43,770 bases of DNA from Anabaena sp. 4-3 (GTDB lineage: Bacteria > Cyanobacteriota > Cyanobacteriia > Cyanobacteriales > Nostocaceae): NCBI RefSeq assembly GCF_001597745.1, contig NZ_LUHJ01000022.1:1-43770 (forward strand). The letters are read 5' to 3'. Each line of letters opens with the position of its first letter. Positions within the stretch are counted from its first letter, which is position 1. The notes under the pieces are model-generated. The model did not search any database. It was not told the DNA's origin and saw only the letters and a list, made by a program, of their open reading frames with translations. A program made the position numbers and the translations under genes. Of the stretch, positions 18,735 through 27,371 are shown piece after piece.

Positions 18735-18794
18735 TTACTTTAAATAATGTCCGGCTAATTACTTATGATAAGTTTTCGATGCTGATCTTTTCTT

Positions 18795-18837
18795 GTTCCC
18801 TGTTAAGAGTTCCCTGTTAAGAGTTCCCTGTTCCCTA
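18795..18837. repeat. 14-bp direct repeat (gttccctgttaaga)
   Basis: Two full copies and a partial third copy of gttccctgttaaga. The unit is two heptamers, in line with the other heptamer arrays of the window. Apart from this and the ribbon-helix-helix remnant, the 18552-19013 gap shows only HIP1 sites near 18956 and 18990. Confidence 0.8.
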
Positions 18838-19013
18838 CCCCAACAGATGTTATGTTTGTGATGATAGCTGTTCATAATCATGCCTCAAGATTGATTGTTT
18901 TAAGCTTCAAATCAAACTTGCAACTTTTCGGATTTTTTTTGGCAAAGTTTGGCCGCGATCGCTCATCAAAGATGATGCCATATTAGGGCGATCGCGCACA
19001 TAAAATGTTGCCT

Positions 19014-20318
19014 CTAACACTCCTGCTTTAAAACCTCAGACAGAATATCTAAAGCGGTGTGAATTTGCTGACTGTCAATCACTAAAGGTGGACAAAAACG
19101 AATAGCCGCTTTACCGCAACCGAGTAATAATAAACCACGTAAGAAGGCAGCTTGAATAATGCGATCGCGCAATCTGCTATCATCATGTCCTGCACCATCC
19201 AATAAATCCACAGCTACCATCAAACCTTTACCCCTCGGTAAAGACATCCTGGGGAATTTTTCATGCAGTCGAGTCAGTCCAGCTTTTAAGATTTCTCCCA
19301 TTTGGGTAGCATTGCTCATCAAACCACTATCTAATAGTCGCAGCGTCGCAATAGCCGCCGCACAAGCTACAGGATTGCCTCCAAATGTGGTAGCGTGAGC
19401 ACCAGGCGGCCAAGTCATCAACTCAGGACGGGCGATTATCGCACCTAAAGGTAAACCACTAGCAATTCCTTTAGCTGTAGTCATAATATCAGGCATCACA
19501 CCCCAATGCTCAATGGCAAATAAGCAACCTGTACGCCCCATGCCTGATTGCACTTCATCGACTATCATTAATATGCCGTGACGATTGCAGATATCTCGAA
19601 TTCTGGGCAAAAATCCGTCTTCCGGGACGATGTAGCCGCCCTCCCCTTGAATCGGCTCAACTACAATTGCTGCTACTTCCTGGGGCGGTAGGATGGTATT
19701 AAATAACTGTTGTTCTAAATAATCCAAACTGGCGTGAGTACCATAGGGAATATGTGTCACCCCAGGAACTAACGGCCCAAAATTAGCGCGTTGTACTGTT
19801 TTAGAAGCTGTGAGGGACATTGCGCCATAGGTGCGTCCGTGAAATGCTCCTAAAAAAGCGATAATCAGCGATCGCTTAGTGTAATATCGAGCTAATTTCA
19901 TCGCCCCTTCATTAGACTCTGCGCCGGAATTGGTGAAAAATACCCTCGCACCATGAGGAAAAGGGGCGCGAATCGCCAAATGTTCCGCTAGTTCCACCAT
20001 CGGCTCATAATAAAAATCTGTCCCCGACATGTGTACTAACCGCGCCGCCTGGGTTTGAATTTCCTTGACTACCTCTGGGTGCGCGTGTCCGGTGGCGGTG
20101 ACAGCGATACCTGCGGTCATATCCAGAAATACATTACCATCTACATCTTCTAACATACAACCCTGACCGCGTGCTACAACTAGGGGATAGTCACGGGTAT
20201 AAGAAGGAGACGTAACAGCGCGATCGCGTTCTATCATAGCCAAGGCTTTCGGCCCCGGTAAAGATGTCACTAAGCGAGGGTGATGAGGTAAAGGTCGATT
20301 AATCGGAACACTTAACAT
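19014..20318 (-). CDS. Class III PLP-dependent aminotransferase
   Basis: 434 residues of the acetylornithine/4-aminobutyrate aminotransferase family. The PLP lysine is K283 in IMTTAKGIASGLPLG, preceded by D254 in IVDEVQSGMGRTG; the phosphate-binding SGAESNEGA lies at 131-139. The N-terminal SLPGPKALAMIERDRAVTSPSYTRDYP pattern places it in the branch often labelled GABA aminotransferase, which also includes archaeal amino-acid racemases. It is not the classic ArgD form. The substrate is therefore open: GABA, ornithine-like amino acids, or racemase activity. It stands alone on the minus strand. Confidence 0.88.
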   Translation of the reverse strand: MLSVPINRPLPHHPRLVTSLPGPKALAMIERDRAVTSPSYTRDYPLVVARGQGCMLEDVDGNVFLDMTAGIAVTATGHAHPEVVKEIQTQAARLVHMSGTDFYYEPMVELAEHLAIRAPFPHGARVFFTNSGAESNEGAMKLARYYTKRSLIIAFLGAFHGRTYGAMSLTASKTVQRANFGPLVPGVTHIPYGTHASLDYLEQQLFNTILPPQEVAAIVVEPIQGEGGYIVPEDGFLPRIRDICNRHGILMIVDEVQSGMGRTGCLFAIEHWGVMPDIMTTAKGIASGLPLGAIIARPELMTWPPGAHATTFGGNPVACAAAIATLRLLDSGLMSNATQMGEILKAGLTRLHEKFPRMSLPRGKGLMVAVDLLDGAGHDDSRLRDRIIQAAFLRGLLLLGCGKAAIRFCPPLVIDSQQIHTALDILSEVLKQEC

Positions 20319-20644
20319 ATTGTGTTAATCTTTTCCAAAATACGGATAATTTAACTGCGATGTGCAAATATTAACAGTAGCATTTGATGCTTTTTGGCTA
20401 TAAATTACGCATTGACAACCTGATATTTCTATGTATTAGCGATTGTGCAGAAATCCAGCCAATTTTTCATTAATCCTGAGAAAGATATAAACTGAACTTT
20501 TGGTATAAGCATAGTAATTATGAGTGCAAGTTATAATGCACTGTTAGGTTGAGTTTCTCCCGAAGAATGGAAGAGGTTTCCAGCCTAAAGATATGCGTAT
20601 TTAACGCATGAGCAGATTTATATTGCGAGATTCTTGACTAAATT
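20319..20644. other. Divergent intergenic region, no gene seen
   Basis: 326 AT-rich bp between the divergent aminotransferase and MltA-like genes. A small hairpin, atgcgt...acgcat (about 20592-20608), is the only structure noted. Confidence 0.5.
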
Positions 20645-22006
20645 ATGAGTAACTTATTCAGCCATAAACTCAGACTAATAGTAGGTGTTGCTACAATATC
20701 AATTATAGGTTTGGCTAGTAGTTATCTATATCAGCAGACAAAAAATCACGATATAGCCACACAACAGCAGAATCAGCAAAAATTCAATTTAAAGCAGTTA
20801 GCTAATTTTCCTATCACTTCCGCAAACCTTTCTCAAACTTCTCTGCAATCAGTTGCTTTCACTGGGAATTTTTCTCAGAGTAGTTTAATTACTAATTCAT
20901 CAAAATCTATTGAAAGTATCACGCAGCACCAAACACCGAAACCTGACCAAAATTTAGCAACAACATCAGTTAAATATCCAATTATTGATGAGTGGCGAAA
21001 CTATAAATTTAGTGTCAACGGTAATCAGATTTTATCACCCGCACAACTACCAACAAAACAAGTTAAATTTAATCAATCGGATTTATTAAGCGTTCTTGTG
21101 AATACTAGAAAATATTTTCAAGAACACGGTGAAGATGACCCAGATATTTTACGCCCTGGACTCCTGAGTACCCAAAAAGTTACTACTAAAGATATTCTGA
21201 AAACTTTAGATTTTATGATTGATGTTCTCCAAGAGGACATTGCTAACAATCGCATTACTCGCTTACAAAACCCGAACTTTATTAATAGACATTTTCGCGT
21301 CATCAGATGGAAACCATATAATCCCGCAAAACCTCACCAAAAGCAACTACGCCTGACTAAATATGCAGTGTTTACTCATCCAGGTTCACGCCAGAGAACC
21401 TCAACCTATAACACACCACTCTACAGTTTAAAAGATAATTCAACAGAAGATAAATTTTACACCAAGTATACAAAGCAAGATGTCTTATCGGGTATTTATG
21501 AACCCGGAGGTAAAGAATTCGGCAAAGTAGAACCATTAGCTTATTTAACCCGGAATGGTTTAGAAGAGGCGTTAATGCAAGGAACCATCCTCATCAATTT
21601 TTTAGATGGTTCCAAGGGCTTTTTTAACGTAGATAGAAATAACGGAATGTCTTATATCAAGGGTTTAAGGGCGACAGCACAAAAACGCTATTGGTATTTT
21701 AGACAAGTTGATGCTATCAAAGGCTATGGACACAAAATAGATGCGAAAATTTCGATTAAACCCGGTGTTACCTTTGCCGGTGATGTGTTAAATATTGGTT
21801 TAGGTAGAATCGTTGTCCTTGAGCATAATCAAGGAGGACGTAAACAGCTACAAATGGGAGTGATTGCAGATACAGGCGGAGCATTTTTACCTAACTTGTA
21901 TCAACTCGATTTTTTAGCCGGTATTTTCCCCAATCAAACCGCTTTTCGCCGACATATCCGACAATTACCTGAGTATGCTAACGCCTATTTTTTGGTAAAA
22001 AAGTAA
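20645..22006 (+). CDS. MltA-like lytic transglycosylase with 3D domain (putative)
   Basis: 453 residues: one N-terminal membrane segment (~10-28), a Gln/Ser/Thr-rich spacer to ~105, then a globular part. Residues ~297-340 (PLAYLTRNGLEEALMQG, then INFLDGSKGFF and NNGMSYIKG) follow the MltA pattern of QGSG and dG..NG.Y. Residues ~372-425 form a 3D-type double-psi barrel with three aspartates: D380 (AGDVLNIG), D409 (GVIADTGGAF) and D422 (QLDFLAG). In MltA the aspartate of the DVGGAI motif is catalytic. MltA enzymes cleave peptidoglycan to 1,6-anhydro-MurNAc ends. The usual GYYxP motif is not visible, so activity is a prediction. anmK lies just downstream. Confidence 0.72.
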   Translation: MSNLFSHKLRLIVGVATISIIGLASSYLYQQTKNHDIATQQQNQQKFNLKQLANFPITSANLSQTSLQSVAFTGNFSQSSLITNSSKSIESITQHQTPKPDQNLATTSVKYPIIDEWRNYKFSVNGNQILSPAQLPTKQVKFNQSDLLSVLVNTRKYFQEHGEDDPDILRPGLLSTQKVTTKDILKTLDFMIDVLQEDIANNRITRLQNPNFINRHFRVIRWKPYNPAKPHQKQLRLTKYAVFTHPGSRQRTSTYNTPLYSLKDNSTEDKFYTKYTKQDVLSGIYEPGGKEFGKVEPLAYLTRNGLEEALMQGTILINFLDGSKGFFNVDRNNGMSYIKGLRATAQKRYWYFRQVDAIKGYGHKIDAKISIKPGVTFAGDVLNIGLGRIVVLEHNQGGRKQLQMGVIADTGGAFLPNLYQLDFLAGIFPNQTAFRRHIRQLPEYANAYFLVKK

Positions 22007-22035
22007 GTAGTTCAACTTAAAAAAATGTCAACACC

Positions 22036-22068
22036 AGATACCCGACTTCTTTGAGAAGTTGGGTATCT
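22036..22068. repeat. Palindromic dispersed repeat / possible terminator
   Basis: agatacccgacttct and agaagttgggtatct form a 15-bp stem with one G-T pair and a 3-nt loop. It sits 30 bp after the MltA-like gene. This hairpin is a familiar cyanobacterial dispersed repeat and could end transcription, though it lacks a U-tract. Confidence 0.8.
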
Positions 22069-22193
22069 CTCCCATAATCGAGCAACAGCAAATAATTTTC
22101 GCTGCACCAACGCAAATTGGCAACTTCCATCTTTGACACTGACAATGGGATGAATTAAACTACCCCTTGCAAGCCGCACAAAACTCTCTGTAT

Positions 22194-23381
22194 ATGCACC
22201 AAACTGGACAAACTGCTACCCCAACCCGTGTGATAGGTTTAATTAGTGGCACATCTGTCGATGGTATAGATGCGGCTTTGGTGGAAATTTCTGGTACAGA
22301 TTTGGATTTGCAAGTAGAGTTACTAGCCGGGGAAACCTATCCCTATCCTGAACAACTGAGAACAAAAATCTTGGATGTTTGCGCTGGTGCAGCCATTTCT
22401 ATGGCAGAATTAGCAGAATTAGATGATGCGATCGCTCTGTGTTTTGCCCAAGCTGCCGAAAATATTCAAACAAAACACAAACAAGCAACTTTGATTGGTT
22501 CCCACGGTCAAACCGTATATCATCGACCGCCTGAGTATGGGAAACTGGGAAAAAATTCCCTTGGTTATACTTTACAACTCGGTCGTGGTTCCGTGATTGC
22601 CCACTTGACAAAAATTACCACTATTAGTAATTTTCGAGTAGCGGATATTGCTATCGGTGGTCATGGCGCACCCCTTGTACCTAGAGTAGATGCGTTTTTG
22701 CTCAGTCATCCTCAAGAGGGACGTTGTATACAAAATGTCGGCGGTATAGGGAATGTGACTTATATTCCCCCGCGTCGTGATGACTGGTTGAATAAAATTC
22801 GCGGTTGGGATACTGGCCCCGGTAATAGTTTACTAGATTTAGCCGTACAGCAATTAACAGACGGTGCTAAAACCTACGATGAAGATGGTAAATGGGCAGC
22901 TAGCGGTACTCCTTGCTATCCTCTGGTAGAGAAATGGCTAAATCAAGCATATTTTCACCTACATCCGCCTAAATCCACAGGTAGAGAGTTATTTGGTCTA
23001 GATTACCTGCAACAGTGTTTTCAAGATGCCGCACCCTATCAATTGAGTCCATCTGATATGCTGGCAACACTGACAGAACTAACTGCGGCTTCCATTGCCC
23101 ATAGTTACCGCAGCTTTTTGCCAGAAATGCCCAACCGTGTATTTTTATGTGGCGGTGGCAGTTGTAATCTGTATTTGCAGCAAAGGTTACAGTTTTTGTT
23201 GGGAGAAGTACCAGTTTTAACTACCGATGATGTTGGCTTGAATGCTAATTTTAAAGAAGCGATCGCCTTTGCTGTTTTAGCTTATTGGCGACAACTGGGT
23301 ATACCTGGCAATTTACCCGCAGTCACAGGCGCACCCGGTGAAGTCTTGTTAGGAGAAGTTCACCGCATTGATGCTGAGTAA
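22194..23381 (+). CDS. anmK: Anhydro-N-acetylmuramic acid kinase
   Basis: Phosphorylates and opens 1,6-anhydro-MurNAc to MurNAc-6-phosphate in cell-wall recycling. 395 residues from the ATG at 22194; a TTG nine codons upstream is less likely. ATP-binding and catalytic marks are [15 protein letters not shown] near the N-terminus, [28 protein letters not shown], and the [12 protein letters not shown] and [12 protein letters not shown] motifs. The length is typical. The gene is downstream of an MltA-like lytic transglycosylase, whose product class it would use. Confidence 0.96.
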   Translation: MHQTGQTATPTRVIGLISGTSVDGIDAALVEISGTDLDLQVELLAGETYPYPEQLRTKILDVCAGAAISMAELAELDDAIALCFAQAAENIQTKHKQATLIGSHGQTVYHRPPEYGKLGKNSLGYTLQLGRGSVIAHLTKITTISNFRVADIAIGGHGAPLVPRVDAFLLSHPQEGRCIQNVGGIGNVTYIPPRRDDWLNKIRGWDTGPGNSLLDLAVQQLTDGAKTYDEDGKWAASGTPCYPLVEKWLNQAYFHLHPPKSTGRELFGLDYLQQCFQDAAPYQLSPSDMLATLTELTAASIAHSYRSFLPEMPNRVFLCGGGSCNLYLQQRLQFLLGEVPVLTTDDVGLNANFKEAIAFAVLAYWRQLGIPGNLPAVTGAPGEVLLGEVHRIDAE

Positions 23382-23483
23382 CTCTACTCCCCAATCCCCA
23401 CTCATCTGATACCTGACATTTGTGCAGTTACAAATATATCTTTGTAGCTAAGGACTACTCGTTCAAAGTAAGGAACACACAAG

Positions 23484-23936
23484 GTGGCTCATACTTTTTT
23501 ATTGCAACCAGGACGCTGGACAATTCAAGGCAGTTGGCTAGAACGTCATGGACTGCCAATTAATGTGAAGGGTATGACCTTGGTAGCTTGGAATCGAGAT
23601 AATTGGTTTACTATGGCGACAAAACTCATATTTCCAGGGAGCGATCGCCCAGATATATCTTTACAGTATAAGGGACGATTGCATGAGGGAGAACGTCAAT
23701 ATACTTTTTTAGTTCAGCATAGTATTTTAGGTCAGATTGAAGGTGAAGGCTGGATTGGGTTAGATACCATTGTGCAACGTTACTGGGTGATTAGCGATCG
23801 CCACCGTCGTAGTGGATTTGAAACCATGCACCGCAATTCTGATGTCACATATTCTCTCAGTAGCGGTGTCATGGCAGGTCATTTTTTAACCAGTACAATG
23901 GAAGCCAAACTAGAACTGCAACCCCTAAATAATTAG
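23484..23936 (+). CDS. Conserved hypothetical protein
   Basis: 150 residues from GTG 23484, with aagtaaggaa about 12 nt upstream as a ribosome-binding site. It has no membrane segment or signal peptide. The mostly beta pattern, with many Trp and Gly residues (GRWTIQGSWLERHGLP, GQIEGEGWIGLDTIVQRYW), suggests a beta-barrel or lipocalin-like fold. I do not recognise the family. It lies 102 bp after anmK on the same strand and may be co-transcribed. Confidence 0.75.
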   Translation: MAHTFLLQPGRWTIQGSWLERHGLPINVKGMTLVAWNRDNWFTMATKLIFPGSDRPDISLQYKGRLHEGERQYTFLVQHSILGQIEGEGWIGLDTIVQRYWVISDRHRRSGFETMHRNSDVTYSLSSGVMAGHFLTSTMEAKLELQPLNN

Positions 23937-24023
23937 AGACTGAAGATAAATTCAGTTATCTCGTGCATCAAAATTGGGCAAACTAACATTACATCACAAG
24001 TGCAGAACATGAGGATACATCTA

Positions 24024-24156
24024 TTGATATCTCGCACCATTCTCAATCAACCTAGGGTTGGCAATGCCCACAACGTAAAATTCAGGGTTTGAGCGAATTT
24101 TTAGGAGTGCATCGCCGCCGTGTAATTGCCATAACGCAACTGGTGCAAGATGTCAG
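24024..24156 (+). mobile_element. Remnant or MITE-like element with inverted ends
   Basis: ttgatatctcgcaccat (24024-24040) is repeated in inverted, imperfect form as ctggtgcaagatgtcag (24140-24156). Between them one frame reads GWQCPQRKIQGLSEFLGVHR and continues RRVIAITQLVQDVSLL. This looks like a piece of a coding region with a stop right before it. The same end motif occurs alone near 416 and near 26849. The likely explanation is a decayed insertion sequence or a derivative; the family is not identified. Confidence 0.45.
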
Positions 24157-24261
24157 TCTACTCATTTCCATCTTTAATTGCACTTTTCCACCCCAGCACT
24201 TCACACCTACTTCATAGGTAAGTGTAATTTACATTTATTGAACATTGGAGTCGAATTTTCT

Positions 24262-25821
24262 ATGTCAGACCCCAACATTGGTCGTCTTCTTAGCAACCGC
24301 TACCAGTTGCAAGAATTAATTGGTACTGGAGCAATGGGTAAAGTATATCGTGCTAAAGATGTTTTGTTGGGAGGCGTACCTGTTGCTGTCAAGTTTCTCG
24401 CCCTGTCTATGCAAAATGAAAAGATGCGACTGCAAGAACGTTTTGAGCGAGAAGCAAAAACCTGTGCTTTACTTGGGCAAAAAAGTATTCATATTGTGCG
24501 AGTCATGGACTATGGCCTAGATGAAAATCAAACCCCCTTCTATGTCATGGAATATCTACAAGGTCAAAGCCTCAACCAAATCATCCGGCAACAACCATTA
24601 TCTTTACCTAGATTTGTGAGTATGGTACGCCAAATCTGCCTAGGTTTACAGTGCGCTCATGATGGTATCCCAGTTGATGGCTCAGTTTGTCCGATTATTC
24701 ATCGTGATATTAAACCCAGCAATATGCTAGTCCTCCAAGATGCCAGTTTTGGGGAATTAGTGAAGATTTTAGACTTTGGGATTGCTAAATTATTACAGAG
24801 CGATGGTGATCACACAAAATTTTATTTGGGAACGCTGGCTTATTCATCCCCAGAACAGATGGAGGGCAAAGAACTAGATAATCGTTCTGATATCTATAGT
24901 TTGGGTGTAATGATGTTTGAAATGCTGACAGGCAAAATGCCATTACTGGCATCCACCCATTCTTTTGGCGCATGGTACAAAACACATCACCAACAACCAC
25001 CACGAACTTTTAGAGAGGTTGCGCCTCACTTACTCCTGCCTCAAGAAGTGGAAAATTTGGTAATGAGTTGTTTAGCCAAAAAAGCCCAGGATCGCCCGCA
25101 AAGTATTAGCGAAATCCTGCAAATTATCGAAAATATCGCCCAGCACCATCAAACTCGCCCCACTCCAGACGAGCATCCTCAACCTACTCATACCATCACC
25201 ATTACGGCTGAACCTCAACAAAAGACAAAAGTTAACTCACCATTGCAGTTAGCTCCTGCCAAACTTAAAATCAGTTCTAGCAATTCTTGGCCGCAAAATA
25301 AACCAATTGCCAATATTGTTTTTCCTCAACCCATCAATGTTAATGGGGAGGTTGAACCAGCCCTATGGGTGATGCTACCACAACAGGACATTCTCAATTT
25401 TTTTGTTTGCAATCGCTATAATCAATTCCTCTTGATTACTACACCGCACCCCATGTTACTGTGGATTACTGTTCTCTACAACCGCCAACATGGTACTAAG
25501 TGGTTGCCTTATTACCTTGATCTGAAAACGAGTTTAGGTCAAGATACCGTCAGCTTACTGTCCCAAGTAGGTCATTATCGTCTCCTGTTCTTTGCGCGGG
25601 AATCCCCCCATCGCTCTTTTCATGTTCTAGTTGCTAGTATCGCTACTGCTCAACGTCAACGACTGCAACAGTGGCTCAACACAGCCAAAACCTTAGCCGG
25701 TACTGCTGAACCCCAACTGAGTAAAAACCTGCTGAAACAGGAATATGAAAAGATTAAGCCCCAAATTTTAGCCAAGCTAGAAGCCATTGACACCGATTCT
25801 GCCTTTGATATCTCTGGTTAG
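24262..25821 (+). CDS. Serine/threonine protein kinase
   Basis: Eukaryotic-type (Hanks) kinase, 519 residues from ATG 24262, which has ggag 11 nt upstream; the frame extends 28 codons further but without a good start. Kinase domain ~14-275: glycine loop GTGAMGKVYRAKD, Lys44 in VAVKFLA, HRDIKPSN with Asp149, DFG Asp171 and SPEQMEGKELDNRSDIYSLG. All key residues are present, so it should be active. The ~240-residue C-terminal part (ALWVMLPQQDILNFFVCNRYN and onward) has no clear membrane helix and is not a domain I can name. A PP2C phosphatase lies 1.6 kb beyond its end. Confidence 0.94.
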   Translation: MSDPNIGRLLSNRYQLQELIGTGAMGKVYRAKDVLLGGVPVAVKFLALSMQNEKMRLQERFEREAKTCALLGQKSIHIVRVMDYGLDENQTPFYVMEYLQGQSLNQIIRQQPLSLPRFVSMVRQICLGLQCAHDGIPVDGSVCPIIHRDIKPSNMLVLQDASFGELVKILDFGIAKLLQSDGDHTKFYLGTLAYSSPEQMEGKELDNRSDIYSLGVMMFEMLTGKMPLLASTHSFGAWYKTHHQQPPRTFREVAPHLLLPQEVENLVMSCLAKKAQDRPQSISEILQIIENIAQHHQTRPTPDEHPQPTHTITITAEPQQKTKVNSPLQLAPAKLKISSSNSWPQNKPIANIVFPQPINVNGEVEPALWVMLPQQDILNFFVCNRYNQFLLITTPHPMLLWITVLYNRQHGTKWLPYYLDLKTSLGQDTVSLLSQVGHYRLLFFARESPHRSFHVLVASIATAQRQRLQQWLNTAKTLAGTAEPQLSKNLLKQEYEKIKPQILAKLEAIDTDSAFDISG

Positions 25822-26070
25822 AGAATACTTGCTGCTGTTTGCCTTGACCTTGGCAGGATAATAAAATTGTGTTTTCTAGAAAAATGTAAACTTTTATAAA
25901 AATTAAATATATTTAGGTTGTAAGCACTATTGGGAATAAATATAATAAGCATTAGTGCTAGCTGCCAAACCGTGCCTAGTTACAAATCAGCAAGTTGTTG
26001 ATCGTGCTTATAAACATTTGAGCAGTAAGGGTTCATAAGTACAGGTTCACAGTTGATTAGTAGAAAGTAA
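25822..26070. other. AT-rich intergenic region
   Basis: Convergent gap after the kinase gene. No hairpin with a U-tract and no reading frame were found. Confidence 0.4.
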
Positions 26071-26271
26071 CTAATGGTTGCCAACTACTGCTTTGGCAAA
26101 TAAGTCGAAAGTCAGTGAAAACGCATGGAAATTACTAGCTAAATCAATTGCTGTTTTGCGCTTTTGGTTATCAGCTTTTCCTAGGTTGAGTTGAATTTGC
26201 TTGGAGTTGACGCCCCAGCATCCCCAGCCCCTTTCCTCTCTGGAACCGAGCAAGAGAAGGAGGTCGCCCAC
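26071..26271 (-). CDS. Possible small ORF downstream of nblA
   Basis: 66 codons opening at GTG 26271, 18 bp after the nblA stop and on the same strand. The second half (VNSKQIQLNLGKADNQKRKT followed by AIDLASNFHAFSLTFDLFAK) has a protein-like composition. The first 20 codons run through low-complexity C/T-rich DNA. No ribosome-binding site and no family were recognised. It may be a small protein co-transcribed with nblA, a remnant or chance. Confidence 0.3.
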   Translation of the reverse strand: MGDLLLLLGSREERGWGCWGVNSKQIQLNLGKADNQKRKTAIDLASNFHAFSLTFDLFAKAVVGNH

Positions 26272-26289
26272 TGCGACACAAAAACTACT

Positions 26290-26487
26290 CTATGCCATAG
26301 TGGAGCCAGAATCTAAGCCCCACTGATGCTTCAGTAGCTCCTGATAAGTTGCCTCGCGCACGACCATTTGCTCATACAACTTCACCAAGAAGTCTTTAGC
26401 TTGCTCATGGCTCATGTTTTGCACCTGAGTAGCAAATGACCGAATGCTGAATTGCTGTTCCAATGAGAGTTGAATGGGTTGATTCAT
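26290..26487 (-). CDS. nblA: Phycobilisome degradation protein NblA
   Basis: 65-residue adaptor that binds phycobiliproteins and Clp chaperones so that phycobilisomes are degraded during nitrogen or other starvation. The N-terminus MNQPIQLSLEQQFSIRSF and the core MSHEQAKDFLVKLYEQMVVR are diagnostic, and the length is typical. aggagt lies about 9 nt before the ATG. The long upstream region (nearly 600 bp before the RNA candidate) suggests complex control. I could not find a clean NtcA site (GTA-N8-TAC) by eye. Confidence 0.96.
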   Translation of the reverse strand: MNQPIQLSLEQQFSIRSFATQVQNMSHEQAKDFLVKLYEQMVVREATYQELLKHQWGLDSGSTMA

Positions 26488-27079
26488 GGTTAGACTCCTA
26501 AACAGACAACGCTTAAAGTAAATTTCGGTGACAGAAGTCCTACAGGTATAGGGCTAGATTTATGGTCTGTCCCATATTTGTCTCTGTATTAAGAAAGATA
26601 ACAATTATTTGACAGATTGCCCATATCCTTTGTGCGGAGATTTCTACTGTCGGGATATTTTGCACCTGAACCTACTGACATATAACCCAAGTCTGCGGAG
26701 GCAGTCTCAGGCTGAATTGTAGTTGGTGGCAGGTGTGAATCTACCTCTAGTCAACACCTGGAACTGGAAATTGCTCCTGGATGGAGATGTCCATCCCAAG
26801 GTGAAAAAACAAAGGTATTAAGATCGCATTATATGCGTCTTATATTATGAGGTGCAAGATGTCAACCGACCAAATTGTGTAAATATAGCCGCCAATTGGG
26901 AAATTTTGGTGGCTAAGAGTATTTGTATCAAGAGGTAAAGAGGAAAAATGCTCAAATTGAACAAAATGTTGAGTATTTTTACTTGAATAAGTCAAAATTC
27001 CCTGGCAACAGGTGTTATAACTATTCGTCGTTTTAATCATAAAAAATAGTAAAATATAGACAAATCTCCAAGAGCTAAT
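26488..27079. other. nblA upstream region
   Basis: About 590 bp, no convincing gene. It contains an inverted copy of the dispersed end motif (gaggtgcaagatgtcaa, 26849-26865). The nblA promoter must lie in the left part. Confidence 0.5.
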
Positions 27080-27311
27080 GACTATCAAACCGAGGGGTGA
27101 AAGTCCAGCTACTACAAGCTTCCTGCGTATATCGCTAAAAAAGGAGTCAAGCCTAGGTGCAAGAGCCAGAAAACGCGGTTGATACGAGGCAATCAAAACA
27201 ATTAGGAGAAGTGAAAAAGTAGTCCCATCGGCTTTTAGCTTAGGGATAGAGGGTATTGTAGTTTGCCCATTCTGGGTAACACCGGGAAAAGTAGCTTGAG
27301 GATATTTGTCC
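27080..27311 (+). ncRNA. Candidate structured RNA (nested pairings)
   Basis: A less AT-rich island between AT-rich flanks. Pairings nest without crossing: agctact (27107-27113) with agtagct (27290-27296); gctaaaa (27134-27140) with ttttagc (27233-27239); hairpin ttgat/atcaa near 27179-27196; hairpin ccca-ttc-tggg near 27266-27277. The ggggtgaaagtcc stretch at 27094-27106 and the overall form recall large bacterial RNAs of the HEARO/omega-RNA or group II intron type, but I cannot assign a family. The opposite strand carries a 157-codon frame (27313 down to 26840) with hydrophobic stretches and no recognised family, which is the rival explanation. No HNH or reverse-transcriptase gene is adjacent. 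Confidence 0.35.
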
Positions 27312-27330
27312 ATAAAACTACTAACTGTAC

Positions 27331-27361
27331 TAATGACTAATGACTAATGACTAATGACTAT
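27331..27361. repeat. Heptamer repeat (taatgac)
   Basis: Four tandem copies of taatgac directly before the stop of the minus-strand PP2C gene, the same unit as at 9756-9815. Confidence 0.9.
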
Positions 27362-27371
27362 TGGCAGAATT

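Noticed and set aside
22017-22130. 37-codon minus-strand frame (MEVANLRWCSENYLLLLDYG start)
   Set aside because: Half of it is encoded by a dispersed palindrome. It is short and has no family.
26488-26620. Possible NtcA site upstream of nblA
   Set aside because: The nearest matches (gta-N8-tga, gtc-N9-tac) do not fit GTA-N8-TAC, so no site is claimed although nitrogen control is expected.
26840-27313. 157-codon minus-strand frame (MDKYPQATFPGVTQNGQ start)
   Set aside because: Not called as a gene because no family is recognised, its second half looks random, and the same DNA shows nested RNA pairings. Kept as the rival explanation for the RNA candidate.
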